A stretch of DNA of 64,000 nt from Parasedimentitalea marina (lineage in GTDB: Bacteria > Pseudomonadota > Alphaproteobacteria > Rhodobacterales > Rhodobacteraceae): positions 3,596,001-3,660,000 of the forward strand of contig NZ_CP033219.1 in the NCBI RefSeq assembly GCF_004006175.1, written 5' to 3'. Position numbers and translations under genes: made by a program. Below, in pieces: positions 32,680 through 42,247 of this stretch. The notes under the pieces are model-generated. The model was not told the origin of the DNA and searched no databases. It worked only from the letters and a program-made list of their open reading frames with translations. How positions within the stretch are numbered: the first letter of the stretch is position 1; the number at the start of each line of letters is the position of its first letter.

Positions 32680-34619
32680 GACGCAACCCAAAAGAGCTGG
32701 AAACAACCCATCGCACGCTGAGCCGACGGGCCCTGTTGCTGGGCGGTTTTCAGCTGGTGTTTGCCGGCGGACTGGCGATGCGGATGCGACACCTGCAGGT
32801 GGATCAGGCTGATCAGTTCCGGCTGCTCGCTGAAGAGAACCGCATCAACATCCGGTTGCTGGCCCCGGCCCGTGGCGAAATATTTGACCGCAATGGCATT
32901 GCCCTGGCCCGCAACTCGCCTTCGTATCGTATCATCATTGTGCCGGAAGATGCCGGTGACGTGGATAAGGTGATCGAAGATCTGTCGCGGCTGATCAAGA
33001 TTGACCCCAAGGATTTAGAGCGCGCCATTGCCGAAATGCGTCGCTCGCCGCCGTTCCTGCCGGTCACTCTGGCGGATCAGATCGACTGGCAGGACATATC
33101 AAAGGTCGCGGTGAACGCCCCGGCCCTGCCCGGCATCACCCCTGAGGTCGGTCTGGCCCGGATCTATCCACGACGCGCCGATTTCGCCCATGTGGTTGGC
33201 TATGTTGGTCCAGTCTCTGATTATGATCTAAGCCAGATAACCGATCCGGAACCCATCCTGCGCATCCCGCGCTTTCAGATCGGCAAAGTCGGGTTTGAGG
33301 CCAAGCGTGAAGATGTGCTGAGGGGCAAGGCCGGTGCCAAGCGGGTTGAGGTCAACGCCACCGGTCGGGTCATGCGCGAGCTGGACCGCCGCGATGGTGT
33401 GTCGGGTGCGGATATGCAGCTGACGGTCGATGCCGAATTGCAGGGCTATGTTCAGGCACGTTTGGGCAATGAAAGCGCCAGTGCCGTGGTCATTGACTGC
33501 GAAAATGGTGATCTGCGCGCCATTGCCTCGGCCCCCAGCTTTGACCCAAACCTGTTTGTGCGCGGCATTTCAGTTGCCGATTACCGCGAGCTGACTGAGA
33601 ACAGCTATCGGCCTTTGGCCAATAAATCAGTACAGGGCACCTACCCGCCGGGCTCGACCTTCAAGATGATTGTGGCACTGGCAGCGCTGGAAGAAGGGAT
33701 CATTGGCCCGGAGGAGACCGTTTGGTGTCCGGGCTACCTAGAGGTGGCTGGTCGCCGCTTCCACTGCTGGAAGCGAGGCGGACATGGCAATGTCGACCTG
33801 AACGACTCTCTGAAACGATCATGCGATGTGTACTACTATGATCTGGCGCTGAAGGTCGGCATCGACAAGATATCTGCCATGGCGCAGCGCATGGGATTGG
33901 GCCTGCGGCATGACCTGCCGATGTCCGCCGTTGCCACAGGTCTGACCCCGACCAAAGAGTGGAAGAACCGCAACCGAGGCGAAGACTGGCTGATTGGCGA
34001 CACCGCCAACGCCTCTATCGGGCAGGGTTATATGCTGGCTTCACCGATGCAGCTGGCGGTGATGACTGCGCGGCTGGCCACCGGACGCAGCATTACCCCC
34101 CGACTGATCAAATCTGTCGATGGGATCGAACAACCCGACGGCGCTGGGACCCCATTGGGGTTAAACGAAAACAACCTTCGTACCCTGCGCAAGGGCATGT
34201 TTTCAGTCTCAAATGACCGCCGTGGCACCGGGTATAAGTCGCGTATCATTGAAGAAACAATGCGTATGGCGGGCAAATCCGGCACCAGTCAGGTTCGCAA
34301 TATCACCGCCGCCGAACGCGCCGCTGGGGTGATCCGCAACCGCGATCTGCCCTGGGAGCGGCGCGACCACGCGCTGTTTGTCAGTTTCGCCCCTTTTGAC
34401 ACTCCGAAATATGCCATCGCAGTTATTGTCGAGCACGGTGGAGGCGGATCCACCGCCGCAGCCCCTATTGTCCGCGATATCATGCTGCAGGCCCTCTACG
34501 GCGGCACCCCACCCCTGGAGGCCTATCCCAAGAAAGACCGCAATCGTATCAAATCACAGCAAGAGCGACTGGAGCGAGAACGCCCGGAACGGCTGCTGGA
34601 CGCGAGCGACCGGGCATGA
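32676..34619 (+). CDS. mrdA: Penicillin-binding protein 2
   Basis: A 647-residue class B transpeptidase that cross-links lateral-wall peptidoglycan. A signal anchor lies near residues 15-35 and the pedestal domain follows. The catalytic motifs are visible: PGSTFKM with the SxxK serine, KRSCDVYYYDL as the SxN-type motif, and GKSGTSQV as the KTG-type motif. Its stop overlaps the mrdB start by ATGA, so it is co-translated with RodA, its glycosyltransferase partner. Confidence 0.96.
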   Translation: MRRNPKELETTHRTLSRRALLLGGFQLVFAGGLAMRMRHLQVDQADQFRLLAEENRINIRLLAPARGEIFDRNGIALARNSPSYRIIIVPEDAGDVDKVIEDLSRLIKIDPKDLERAIAEMRRSPPFLPVTLADQIDWQDISKVAVNAPALPGITPEVGLARIYPRRADFAHVVGYVGPVSDYDLSQITDPEPILRIPRFQIGKVGFEAKREDVLRGKAGAKRVEVNATGRVMRELDRRDGVSGADMQLTVDAELQGYVQARLGNESASAVVIDCENGDLRAIASAPSFDPNLFVRGISVADYRELTENSYRPLANKSVQGTYPPGSTFKMIVALAALEEGIIGPEETVWCPGYLEVAGRRFHCWKRGGHGNVDLNDSLKRSCDVYYYDLALKVGIDKISAMAQRMGLGLRHDLPMSAVATGLTPTKEWKNRNRGEDWLIGDTANASIGQGYMLASPMQLAVMTARLATGRSITPRLIKSVDGIEQPDGAGTPLGLNENNLRTLRKGMFSVSNDRRGTGYKSRIIEETMRMAGKSGTSQVRNITAAERAAGVIRNRDLPWERRDHALFVSFAPFDTPKYAIAVIVEHGGGGSTAAAPIVRDIMLQALYGGTPPLEAYPKKDRNRIKSQQERLERERPERLLDASDRA

Positions 34620-35761
34620 GTTATCTGGAGTATAACGCCAAGACGACCCCAACCGGGCTGCGCAAAATCCTGTTTTTGAATTGGCCACTGATCCTGTTGC
34701 TGACCTCGGTGGCCTGTATCGGGTTTCTCATGCTCTATTCGGTGGCCGGAGGGTCTGCCAGCCCCTGGGTTGAACCCCAGGTGAAGCGCTTTGGCATGGG
34801 GCTGGTTGTGATGATTGCCGTCGCCATGGTGCCCATCTGGTTTTGGCGCAACATGGCTATGGTGGCCTATCTCGCGTCTATTGCTTTGCTGCTGGCAGTT
34901 GAGTTTTTTGGCACCATTGGTATGGGGGCGCAACGCTGGATCGATCTGGGCTTCATGCGGTTGCAGCCCTCTGAGCTGACCAAGATCACGCTGGTGATGC
35001 TATTGGCCGCCTACTATGACTGGCTTCCGCGGGAACGTACATCACGCCCCCTTTGGATACTGATCCCCGTGGTTCTTATTTTGACACCCACATTTATGGT
35101 GCTGCGGCAACCGGATCTTGGCACCTCGATCCTGCTGCTGGCGGCTGGCGGCGGCGTGATGTTCCTGGCCGGCGTCCATTGGGCTTACTTCACTGCCGTG
35201 ATTGCAGCTGGAATTGGACTGGTGACCGCAGTGTTCCAAGGGCGCGGCACCGCGTGGCAATTGCTGAAAGATTATCAATATCGCCGTATTGATACGTTTC
35301 TGGATCCCTCGACCGATCCACTGGGGGCCGGCTATCACATCACCCAATCCAAGATCGCACTGGGATCTGGCGGCTGGTCAGGACGCGGGTTTATGCAGGG
35401 CACCCAATCGCGGCTGAATTTCCTGCCCGAGAAACACACGGATTTCATATTCACAACGCTCGCCGAAGAGTTTGGATTTGTTGGTGGGGTTTCTTTGCTG
35501 GGGATCTACATGCTGATCGTGGTGTTTTGCATCTCGGCTGCGCTGGCTACCAAAGACCGGTTTTCCTCGCTGGTGATTATGGGGATTTCGCTCACTTTCT
35601 TTCTGTATTTTGCCGTCAACATGTCGATGGTCATGGGGTTAGCGCCTGTGGTCGGGGTACCTTTGCCGATGGTGTCCTACGGTGGATCCGTAATGTTGGT
35701 GCTTTTGGCGGCCTTTGGCCTGGTGCAAAGCGCCCATGTTCACAGACCGCGGCAAGGGTAG
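34616..35761 (+). CDS. mrdB: SEDS peptidoglycan glycosyltransferase RodA
   Basis: A 381-residue polytopic membrane protein polymerising lipid II with PBP2. About ten transmembrane helices are seen. WIDLGFMRLQPSELTKIT contains the QPSE-type motif, and LPEKHTDFIFTTLAEEFGF is the other conserved SEDS segment with the catalytic-region acid. MVSYGGSVML is near the C-terminus. It is the last gene of the mre-mrd operon and is followed by a double-hairpin repeat that could end transcription. Confidence 0.96.
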   Translation: MSYLEYNAKTTPTGLRKILFLNWPLILLLTSVACIGFLMLYSVAGGSASPWVEPQVKRFGMGLVVMIAVAMVPIWFWRNMAMVAYLASIALLLAVEFFGTIGMGAQRWIDLGFMRLQPSELTKITLVMLLAAYYDWLPRERTSRPLWILIPVVLILTPTFMVLRQPDLGTSILLLAAGGGVMFLAGVHWAYFTAVIAAGIGLVTAVFQGRGTAWQLLKDYQYRRIDTFLDPSTDPLGAGYHITQSKIALGSGGWSGRGFMQGTQSRLNFLPEKHTDFIFTTLAEEFGFVGGVSLLGIYMLIVVFCISAALATKDRFSSLVIMGISLTFFLYFAVNMSMVMGLAPVVGVPLPMVSYGGSVMLVLLAAFGLVQSAHVHRPRQG

Positions 35762-35774
35762 TTAGATGATAAAA

Positions 35775-35839
35775 GCGGGGGCCAGCCCCCGCTTGGCCAA
35801 ACGGCCAATTCACCCCCGGGATATTTTCGGCCAGATGAA
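35775..35839. repeat. Composite two-hairpin element (family D), downstream of mrdB
   Basis: GCGGGGGC-CA-GCCCCCGC is followed by TTGGCC-AAAC-GGCCAA, then ATTCACCCCCGGGATATTTT and CGGCCAGATGAA. The reverse complement of 49532-49599 has the same parts with TTGGCC-ATTC-GGCCAA. It lies 13 bases after the mrdB stop. Confidence 0.75.
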
Positions 35840-35950
35840 AAGCGGATCTATCTGGCGATACCTTATCATTGGTCGCAAAATGACTATTTGGGGGTTGCAC
35901 GTCAGCAAGTTCCCACCCAGGGTCCCGAAAAATCACCACTGGACTGCACT

Positions 35951-36361
35951 ATGAGTATTTTTCACCTCGCCTATCACGTCGATGACCTGCCGCGCGCCCG
36001 CGCATTTTACGGCGGAGTTTTGGGTTGCACCGAAGGCCGCAGCACGGAGACTTGGGTCGACTTCAACTTCTTTGGTCACCAGGTGTCGTTGCACCTGGGC
36101 CCGATCTTAGAGACCGCCAGAACTGGACAAGTCGGGGCGCATATGGTGCCAATGCCGCATTTGGGGGTCATCCTGCCACAGGACGAATGGCGGGATCTGG
36201 CTGATCGATTAGAGACCGAAGGGATAGAATTTACTATTGCTCCGACCACCCGTTTTGCGGGAGAACCGGGAGAGCAAAGTACAATGTTCTTCCATGATCC
36301 AGCAGGTAACCCAGTTGAAATCAAAGGGTTTTCCGACATGTCCGGAGTTTTTGCCTCATGA
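35951..36361 (+). CDS. VOC (glyoxalase/dioxygenase-fold) protein
   Basis: A 136-residue vicinal-oxygen-chelate protein. FHLAYHVDDLPRARAFYGGVLG at the N-terminus gives the first metal-ligand histidine, and FFHDPAGNPVEIKGF near the end gives the acidic ligand. Substrate unknown; single-domain relatives include lactoylglutathione lyases and resistance proteins. The ATG at 35951 is chosen by family alignment, 63 bases inside the open frame. It overlaps the GhrA-like gene by ATGA, so the two are co-translated. Confidence 0.8.
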   Translation: MSIFHLAYHVDDLPRARAFYGGVLGCTEGRSTETWVDFNFFGHQVSLHLGPILETARTGQVGAHMVPMPHLGVILPQDEWRDLADRLETEGIEFTIAPTTRFAGEPGEQSTMFFHDPAGNPVEIKGFSDMSGVFAS

Positions 36362-37284
36362 TAAACGTCCAGTTCGCTGCCCTCCCCGAGCGTTGGGATA
36401 CCTATGCCGTCCCCCTTAGGACTGCCTTTGACCAGGCTGGAATTGATGTCGATTTGCGGATCGATCACGTGCCGGAAACAGTAGATTACGTGATCTATGC
36501 GCCCAACGGTCCGCTGTCAGATTTCACTCCATACACCCGGTGCAAGGCAGTTCTGAGCCTTTGGGCAGGGGTGGAAAAGATCGTTGGCAACGCCAGTCTG
36601 ACAATGCCCCTGTGCCGGATGGTCGACCCAGGGCTGACTGCCGGTATGGTCGAATGGGTCACAGGGCATGTCTTGCGCTATCATCTGGATATTGACCACT
36701 CCATCCTGAACCAGGATCGATGGGAGCCATGGGCGCAACCTTTGGCAATGGAGCGTCCTGTCAGCATTCTGGGACTGGGTGCCCTTGGAGCGGCCTGTGC
36801 CAGGGCATTGTCGCAGCTGGGGTTTCCTGTCACCGGGTGGTCACGGTCGCCCAAAGTGATCGATGGCGTCATCTGCCGACATGGAGAAGAGGGACTGCAA
36901 CAGGCGCTGACTGATGCGGAAATTGTGGTGCTCCTACTGCCCGATACGCAGGCGACCGAAAACACTCTAAACGCGCAGTCCCTAGCACGGCTGGCCAAAG
37001 GTGCTCGGGTTATCAATCCGGGCCGCGGACCATTGATTGACGATGACGCACTACTGGATGCGTTGAACAGCGGCCATATCGCCCATGCCACTCTGGATGT
37101 GTTTCGCATCGAGCCGCTGCCGCTTGATCATCCTTATTGGGCCCATCCCAATGTCACCGTCACTCCGCATATCGCCGCCGAAACCCACGCGATAACTTCA
37201 GCGCAGGTGGTCGCCGAAAATATCCGGCGTGGCGAGTCTGCAGAGCCGTATTTGCACCTGGTCGATCGCACGTTGGGCTATTAA
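36358..37284 (+). CDS. ghrA: Glyoxylate/hydroxypyruvate reductase, GhrA-like
   Basis: A 308-residue D-isomer-specific 2-hydroxyacid dehydrogenase. The NAD(P)-binding motif is SILGLGALGAACARAL. The catalytic arginine is in VINPGRGPLIDD, the glutamate in FRIEPLPLDHPYW and the histidine in VTPHIAAE. The short form and lack of an N-terminal extension fit GhrA. It reduces glyoxylate and hydroxypyruvate in the cytosol. It follows the VOC gene with a four-base overlap. Confidence 0.85.
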   Translation: MINVQFAALPERWDTYAVPLRTAFDQAGIDVDLRIDHVPETVDYVIYAPNGPLSDFTPYTRCKAVLSLWAGVEKIVGNASLTMPLCRMVDPGLTAGMVEWVTGHVLRYHLDIDHSILNQDRWEPWAQPLAMERPVSILGLGALGAACARALSQLGFPVTGWSRSPKVIDGVICRHGEEGLQQALTDAEIVVLLLPDTQATENTLNAQSLARLAKGARVINPGRGPLIDDDALLDALNSGHIAHATLDVFRIEPLPLDHPYWAHPNVTVTPHIAAETHAITSAQVVAENIRRGESAEPYLHLVDRTLGY

Positions 37285-37296
37285 CCCGGCCCGAAA

Positions 37297-37345
37297 GGGC
37301 GGTCAAACCGCCCCTTCATCTTTTTAAAAATACTCGCGCCGCAGG
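37297..37345 (+). terminator. Terminator of ghrA with family B tail
   Basis: GGGCGGT-CAA-ACCGCCC (37297-37313) is a 7-bp hairpin, followed by CTTCATCTTTTT. The tail TTCATCTTTTTAAAAATACTC is the reverse complement of the conserved family B string. It lies 13 bases after the ghrA stop and before the convergent peptidase gene. Confidence 0.75.
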
Positions 37346-37365
37346 CCGCGCCCGGGACGGGCGCT

Positions 37366-39381
37366 CTACTTGGCCGCCAACCCTCGGCCTTTAAGCAGGG
37401 CCTCAACCCCTGGCAGTCGTCCCCGGAATGCCACATACAATTCGCCTGGGTCTTGTGAGCCACCAGTAGACAGGATGTTTTCCTCCAGTGCTTTGGCGCG
37501 TTCAGCGTCAAAGGCCCCGCCTGCTTCTTCAAAGGCGGCAAAGGCGTCGGCATCCATGACTTCGGACCACATATAACTGTAATAGCCCGAGCTATAGCCG
37601 TCACCAGAAAAGACATGGGCAAAATGTGGGCTAGCGTGGCGCATAGTGATGGCCTTTGGCAGGCCGATCCCACCGAGCACCTCGTCTTGTTTGGCCATCA
37701 CATCCGCCGGGGCATCGCCCTCGTGAAAGGCCAGATCCACTAGCGCCGAGGCGACATATTCCACTGTCTGGAACCCCATATCAAAATTGGCCGCGCCGAG
37801 AACCTTGTTCAGCATCTCTTGCGGCATCGCAGCGCCGGTGTCGGCATGGGTTGCAAACTCGGCCAGCACCTCGGGCACCTCAAGCCAGTGTTCATACAGC
37901 TGGCTGGGCAACTCGACGAAATCCCGCGCCACAGACGTTCCCGAGATGCTCTCGTAAGTTACGTTCGACAGCATCTGATGCAGCGCATGGCCAAATTCGT
38001 GGAACAGGGTGCGGGCATCGTCCCAGGAGAGCAGCGCCGGTTCGGACTTGGCGAAGTTGCAGACGTTGATCACAATCGGGGCCTGCGTCTCGGGGAATTT
38101 GGCCTGGCTGCGCATGGCAGAGCACCAGGCGCCCGACCGTTTTGAGCCCCGTGCGAAGTAATCGCCGATAAACACAGCCAGATGTTTACCGTTCCGGGTG
38201 ACCTCCCAGGCACGGCAATCGGGGTGGTAGAGATCGATATCCAGCGGGGTGAACTCTAGCCCGAACAGGCGGGTGGCGCAGGTGAATGAGGCCTCGATCA
38301 TCCGGTCCAGCTGCAGATAGGGCTTCAGCTCGGCCTCATCCAGGTCATGTTCGACCTTACGGCGTTTTTCGGCATAATAGCGCCAGTCCCAAGGCTCCAG
38401 ATCGCCATTGATGCCGTCAGTCTGCATCATCTCGGTCAGCACCTTGGCGTCCGCCTCTGCCTGTGATTTGGCCGGGGCCCAGACATCTATCAACAAATCG
38501 CGCACCGCAGCCGGGGTCTTGGCCATTTCGGTTTCCAACTTGTAGTCGGCAAAGCTGTCATAGCCCAATAGCTGCGCCCGTTCCTGGCGCAGGCTCAGGA
38601 TCTCGGCAGCAATCGCACGGTTGTCGGTCTCACCGCCATTGGCACCACGGGCAACCCAGGCGTTGAACGCCGTCTCGCGCAGGTCGCGACGCTTTGAGAA
38701 CTGCAGGAACGGCGTGATGATCGAGCGCGACAGGGTCACCACCGGGCCATCAGCGCCTTTTTCAACGCCAGCCGCGCGGGCGGCATCCACCGCAAAACCG
38801 GGCAGCCCCTCAAGATCGTCCTCGCTCAGCGGCATGAACCAATCGCGTTCATCTGCCAGCAGGTTCTGTGTGAACGAGGTACCCAGAGTGGCCAGGCGAC
38901 CCTTGATGTCCTGCATCCGGGTATCATCCGCGCCAGTCAGCGCCGCACCACCGCGTACAAAACCGCGATGGGTCAACATCAGCACCCGATGCTGTTCATC
39001 GGTCAGGTCCAGATCGGCGCGGGCCGCCCAGACGGCGGCGATCCGCGCAAACAGCGCCTTATTGGCTGTGATGGCCGAGGAATGCGCGGCCAGCTTGGGC
39101 GAAAACGCGCGCTGTAGCTCCTCACGTTTGGGATTGCTGTCCGCGCCGGCGACAGAGAAAAACACTGACAGAACCTGTTCCAACTCACGGCACGGAGTCT
39201 CAAGCGCCTCGATCACATTTGCAAATGTTGGGGCCTCGGGGTTATCGGCAATGGCTGCGATCTGCGCGTTATGGGCGGTCAGCGCCTGATCCAGCGCGGG
39301 TGCGAAATCATCATCAGAAATGGCCCCAAACGGGGCAATTTGGAATGGAGTGTCCCATTTGGGTAAAAGCGGGTTGGTCAT
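37366..39381 (-). CDS. dcp: M3-family metallopeptidase (peptidyl-dipeptidase Dcp/oligopeptidase A type)
   Basis: A 671-residue zinc metallopeptidase. The active site is FHEFGHALHQML, the HExxH motif, with further zinc ligands expected in the following SQLYEHWLEVPEVL. The length and overall pattern fit Dcp/PrlC enzymes that cut short cytosolic peptides. No signal peptide is seen. It stands alone, convergent with ghrA. Dcp and oligopeptidase A are hard to separate by eye. Confidence 0.85.
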   Translation of the reverse strand: MTNPLLPKWDTPFQIAPFGAISDDDFAPALDQALTAHNAQIAAIADNPEAPTFANVIEALETPCRELEQVLSVFFSVAGADSNPKREELQRAFSPKLAAHSSAITANKALFARIAAVWAARADLDLTDEQHRVLMLTHRGFVRGGAALTGADDTRMQDIKGRLATLGTSFTQNLLADERDWFMPLSEDDLEGLPGFAVDAARAAGVEKGADGPVVTLSRSIITPFLQFSKRRDLRETAFNAWVARGANGGETDNRAIAAEILSLRQERAQLLGYDSFADYKLETEMAKTPAAVRDLLIDVWAPAKSQAEADAKVLTEMMQTDGINGDLEPWDWRYYAEKRRKVEHDLDEAELKPYLQLDRMIEASFTCATRLFGLEFTPLDIDLYHPDCRAWEVTRNGKHLAVFIGDYFARGSKRSGAWCSAMRSQAKFPETQAPIVINVCNFAKSEPALLSWDDARTLFHEFGHALHQMLSNVTYESISGTSVARDFVELPSQLYEHWLEVPEVLAEFATHADTGAAMPQEMLNKVLGAANFDMGFQTVEYVASALVDLAFHEGDAPADVMAKQDEVLGGIGLPKAITMRHASPHFAHVFSGDGYSSGYYSYMWSEVMDADAFAAFEEAGGAFDAERAKALEENILSTGGSQDPGELYVAFRGRLPGVEALLKGRGLAAK

Positions 39382-39475
39382 GGCAAAGTCTCCTTTGCCA
39401 ACAAGCTAGTGCTTGCCCCAACCCGACTTCAATACCCTAGCCCCAACAAAGCACACCGCTAGGCAAGTGAATTGC

Positions 39476-40276
39476 CTACTCGACCTTTTCTTTGTCTCGC
39501 AGGTGACGCTCAAACCGACGCAACAGCAGTGACAGGCCAATGGTCATCGTCAGATAGATCAGCGCCACAACATTGTAGGTCTCGAAATAGCGGAAATTGC
39601 CCGCCGCAATAACCTTGCCCAACTGGGTGACATCCAGCACCCCCAGCACAGACACCAGCGAACTATCCTTGACCAGCGCCACAAAGTCATTGCCCAGCGG
39701 CGGCATGATGGTGCGAATAGCCTGCGGGAAGATCACCAGTCGAAACGTCTGCCAGCGGTTCAGGCCCAGCGCCTGTGCCGCCTCGATCTGACCTTCGTTA
39801 ACGGATTGCAGGCCAGCGCGGAACACTTCGGAAATAAAGGCTGAATAGGCAACCATCAGCGCGATAATTGCCCGCCAAATAAGGGGAAAATTTCGGGTGC
39901 GGATGGGATCAAGGCCCAGATATTCGCCCGCCCAGTTTCGAAACTCGACAAGGGCCGGAGCCATGGCAAATGCCACATAGAGCAGTAGCACAATGATCGG
40001 CACACCCCGGACCACTTCGACATAGAACCGGGTAATCTGCCGGATAACCAACCATTTGGACCCTGCCCCAACAGCCAGTAACAACCCCAGCAACGAGGCC
40101 AGCGTAAAGCTGACAATCGTCACAAAAATGGTGGTTTTAATGCCCTTGGACAGGGTCGTCAGAACCTGCAGGTACAGCGCGTCCGATGCGACCTGCCAGC
40201 CAAAATACAGGCCAAGCAGTACAACAGCGGCCAGCCACCAGGGAAAGTCTTCTTTGTCGTGTTTCGGAGCAGCCAT
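39476..40276 (-). CDS. Polar amino-acid ABC transporter permease
   Basis: A 266-residue inner-membrane permease of the His/Glu/Gln/Arg/opine family. Helices are evident at LAAVVLLGLYFGWQVASDAL and LASLLGLLLAVGAGS, then around VRGVPIIVLLLYVAFAM. The ABC-interaction EAA loop is VNEGQIEAAQALGLNRWQTF with RLVIFPQAIR. It follows the substrate-binding gene on the same strand, separated by an intrinsic terminator. No ATPase gene lies next to it, so it must use one encoded elsewhere. Confidence 0.9.
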   Translation of the reverse strand: MAAPKHDKEDFPWWLAAVVLLGLYFGWQVASDALYLQVLTTLSKGIKTTIFVTIVSFTLASLLGLLLAVGAGSKWLVIRQITRFYVEVVRGVPIIVLLLYVAFAMAPALVEFRNWAGEYLGLDPIRTRNFPLIWRAIIALMVAYSAFISEVFRAGLQSVNEGQIEAAQALGLNRWQTFRLVIFPQAIRTIMPPLGNDFVALVKDSSLVSVLGVLDVTQLGKVIAAGNFRYFETYNVVALIYLTMTIGLSLLLRRFERHLRDKEKVE

Positions 40277-40287
40277 CGTCGTCTTTC

Positions 40288-40316
40288 AAGAAAAACCCCG
40301 GCCCAATGGACCGGGG
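40288..40316 (-). terminator. Terminator between binding-protein and permease genes
   Basis: On the minus strand CCCCGGTCC-ATT-GGGCCGGGG is followed by TTTTTCTT. It lies 26 bases after the stop of the binding-protein gene and before the permease start. It is expected to let most transcripts end after the abundant binding protein. Confidence 0.85.
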
Positions 40317-40342
40317 AGTATTAGGTTCAAAACCTTTGGACC

Positions 40343-41134
40343 TTACTGACCCAGTTTATAGTCGAGGAACCACTTGGTGTTCAGCGCTTCTAGGGTACCG
40401 TCGGCCTCCATCGAGGCGATCGCGGCGTTGATCGAGGGCACCAGCTCACTGCCCTTGGGGAAGATAAAGCCGAAGTCCTCGGTGCCCAGCGGGTCACCAA
40501 CGATTTTCAAACCACCGTTGGATGCGGTCACATAGCCATTGGCTGCGGTGCTGTCTGACAGGGCCAGATCAACGTCGCCGACGCGCAGGGCCTGAATGGC
40601 AGCACCAAAGTTTTCAAACAGTTTGATACGCGGGTTGGCCTCGTCACCGTCCAGAATATCATAGACAGTCACATAAAACGGCGTGGTGCCCGGCTGTGCG
40701 GCGGCCAGAAAGTCACTGTTGGCGGCAAAGCCAGCGGCATCGTCAAAGCGGGTCTCATCGCCAGCCACAATCATCCGCATCTGCGAGGTCAGATATTTGT
40801 CGGAAAAATCGACCTTTTCCTTGCGGTCGTCGCGGATGGTGATCCCGGTCATACCCAGATCATACTGGCCTTCGCTGACGGCGGGGATCATCGCATCCCA
40901 GCTGCTGTTCTCATAGACCACGGTGATGTTGATACGTTTGGCGATTTCCGCCATGGCATCATATTCCCAGCCAATCGCATCACCCGATTTCGGGTCAACA
41001 AACTGCAATGGCGGATAGGCGTTTTCAGTGGCAACAACCACTTCCTGACCACCCAGATCAGGCAGGTCCGCCGCCAGTGCGCCGCTGGCCAATCCAAATA
41101 CCGCTGCTGCGGTCACAGTGAAAATCGTTTTCAT
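40343..41134 (-). CDS. Polar amino-acid ABC transporter substrate-binding protein
   Basis: A 263-residue periplasmic family 3 solute-binding protein. A signal peptide ([21 protein letters not shown]) is followed by [20 protein letters not shown] and [13 protein letters not shown], the classic family 3 pattern. [20 protein letters not shown] is also diagnostic. The ligand is probably an amino acid. GGGG before ATAAG ATG gives a good ribosome site. It heads the operon with the permease. Confidence 0.92.
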   Translation of the reverse strand: MKTIFTVTAAAVFGLASGALAADLPDLGGQEVVVATENAYPPLQFVDPKSGDAIGWEYDAMAEIAKRINITVVYENSSWDAMIPAVSEGQYDLGMTGITIRDDRKEKVDFSDKYLTSQMRMIVAGDETRFDDAAGFAANSDFLAAAQPGTTPFYVTVYDILDGDEANPRIKLFENFGAAIQALRVGDVDLALSDSTAANGYVTASNGGLKIVGDPLGTEDFGFIFPKGSELVPSINAAIASMEADGTLEALNTKWFLDYKLGQ

Positions 41135-41200
41135 CTTATCCCCCTCTCAAGAATTAATATTGCAACAGACTTGCCGCGCGCGCGCGTTCAGTGCAAGCCA

Positions 41201-42247
41201 TCAGTCACGATTAGGACCGCAAACCGGGCATTCAGGCGTCGATTTCAACTGAATACGCCGCGTTTCGCAGTATAGCCCATCATAAATCAGCATCGCACCG
41301 CGCAGGCCTTCGCCGGCACCGGTGATCTGTTTGATCGCTTCCAGCGCCATCATCGCCCCAACAACCCCCGGCAACGGTCCCACCACGCCTGCCTCGGAAC
41401 AGGACGGCACCAACCCAGCGGCGGGCTCCTCCGGGAAGATACATTGATAGCAGGGACCACCGGCGCTGGGATGAAACAGGCTCAGCTGGCCCTCCCACTG
41501 CGACAGAGCCCCGGATATCAAAGGCTTGCCCAGCGCCACCGCCACGCGATTGATCAAATACCGGGTGTCGAAATTATCAGTGCCATCCAGAATCAGGTCA
41601 TAGTCGGCAAACAGATCTTCTGCGATTTCTGCATTCAGACGTCGGTGATAGGGATGCACCGTAACATAAGGGTTTTGCGCCTTCATTGCCTTTTCAGCTG
41701 AAAACACCTTGGCCATCCCAATGTCTTCATCGCGGTGGATCACCTGACGCTGCAGGTTGGCGTTCTCGACCTCGTCATCATCGATCACACCAATGGTGCC
41801 CACACCCGCCGCCGCAAGATACATCAGCGCAGGCGCACCCAGGCCACCCGCACCGATCACCAGAATACGGGCGTTTTTCAATTTCTTCTGCCCCGGACCG
41901 CCCAGTTCACGCAACACGATGTGACGGGCGTACCGATCCAGTTCTGTCTCTGAAAAAGATCCGGTTTTCTGCGACATATCTGTCTCCTTAGGCGCGGCGC
42001 GGGCCTTCAGAGCAGCAATAAGGCGTAAGTAGCCTGCCGCCAAGAGGCCAAATCCGCCTAGCACCAACCATGGCATCACGCCCCCCCCGGTGGCCAGACG
42101 CAGATTGTGGCCGTCAGGAAGGGTCAGATGAACGGTCAAAAGCGCTAAATACAGCACCAAAACCACAGAGCCACGCACAGCCTTAGGCATCCCAAGAAAG
42201 CGGCCGCCCCACCAAATGATGGCGGCAAAAATCAGTATGGAAAGCAT
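41201..42247 (-). CDS. ThiF/MoeB-like adenylyltransferase with N-terminal membrane segment
   Basis: A 348-residue protein. About 85 N-terminal residues hold three hydrophobic segments (LSILIFAAIIWWGG, VVLVLYLALLTVHL, PWLVLGGFGLLAAGYL). A complete E1-like HesA/MoeB/ThiF domain follows: ILVIGAGGLGAPALMYLA binds ATP, NLQRQ carries the arginine, CYQC and CPVC are zinc pairs, and PSCSEAGV carries the possible catalytic cysteine. MoeB and ThiF adenylate the C-terminus of sulfur-carrier proteins. The frame is continuous, so the membrane part is a real fusion or a misplaced start; an internal MSQKTGSFSETELDRYAR could start a normal soluble MoeB. It overlaps the dut stop by one base. Confidence 0.85.
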   Translation of the reverse strand: MLSILIFAAIIWWGGRFLGMPKAVRGSVVLVLYLALLTVHLTLPDGHNLRLATGGGVMPWLVLGGFGLLAAGYLRLIAALKARAAPKETDMSQKTGSFSETELDRYARHIVLRELGGPGQKKLKNARILVIGAGGLGAPALMYLAAAGVGTIGVIDDDEVENANLQRQVIHRDEDIGMAKVFSAEKAMKAQNPYVTVHPYHRRLNAEIAEDLFADYDLILDGTDNFDTRYLINRVAVALGKPLISGALSQWEGQLSLFHPSAGGPCYQCIFPEEPAAGLVPSCSEAGVVGPLPGVVGAMMALEAIKQITGAGEGLRGAMLIYDGLYCETRRIQLKSTPECPVCGPNRD

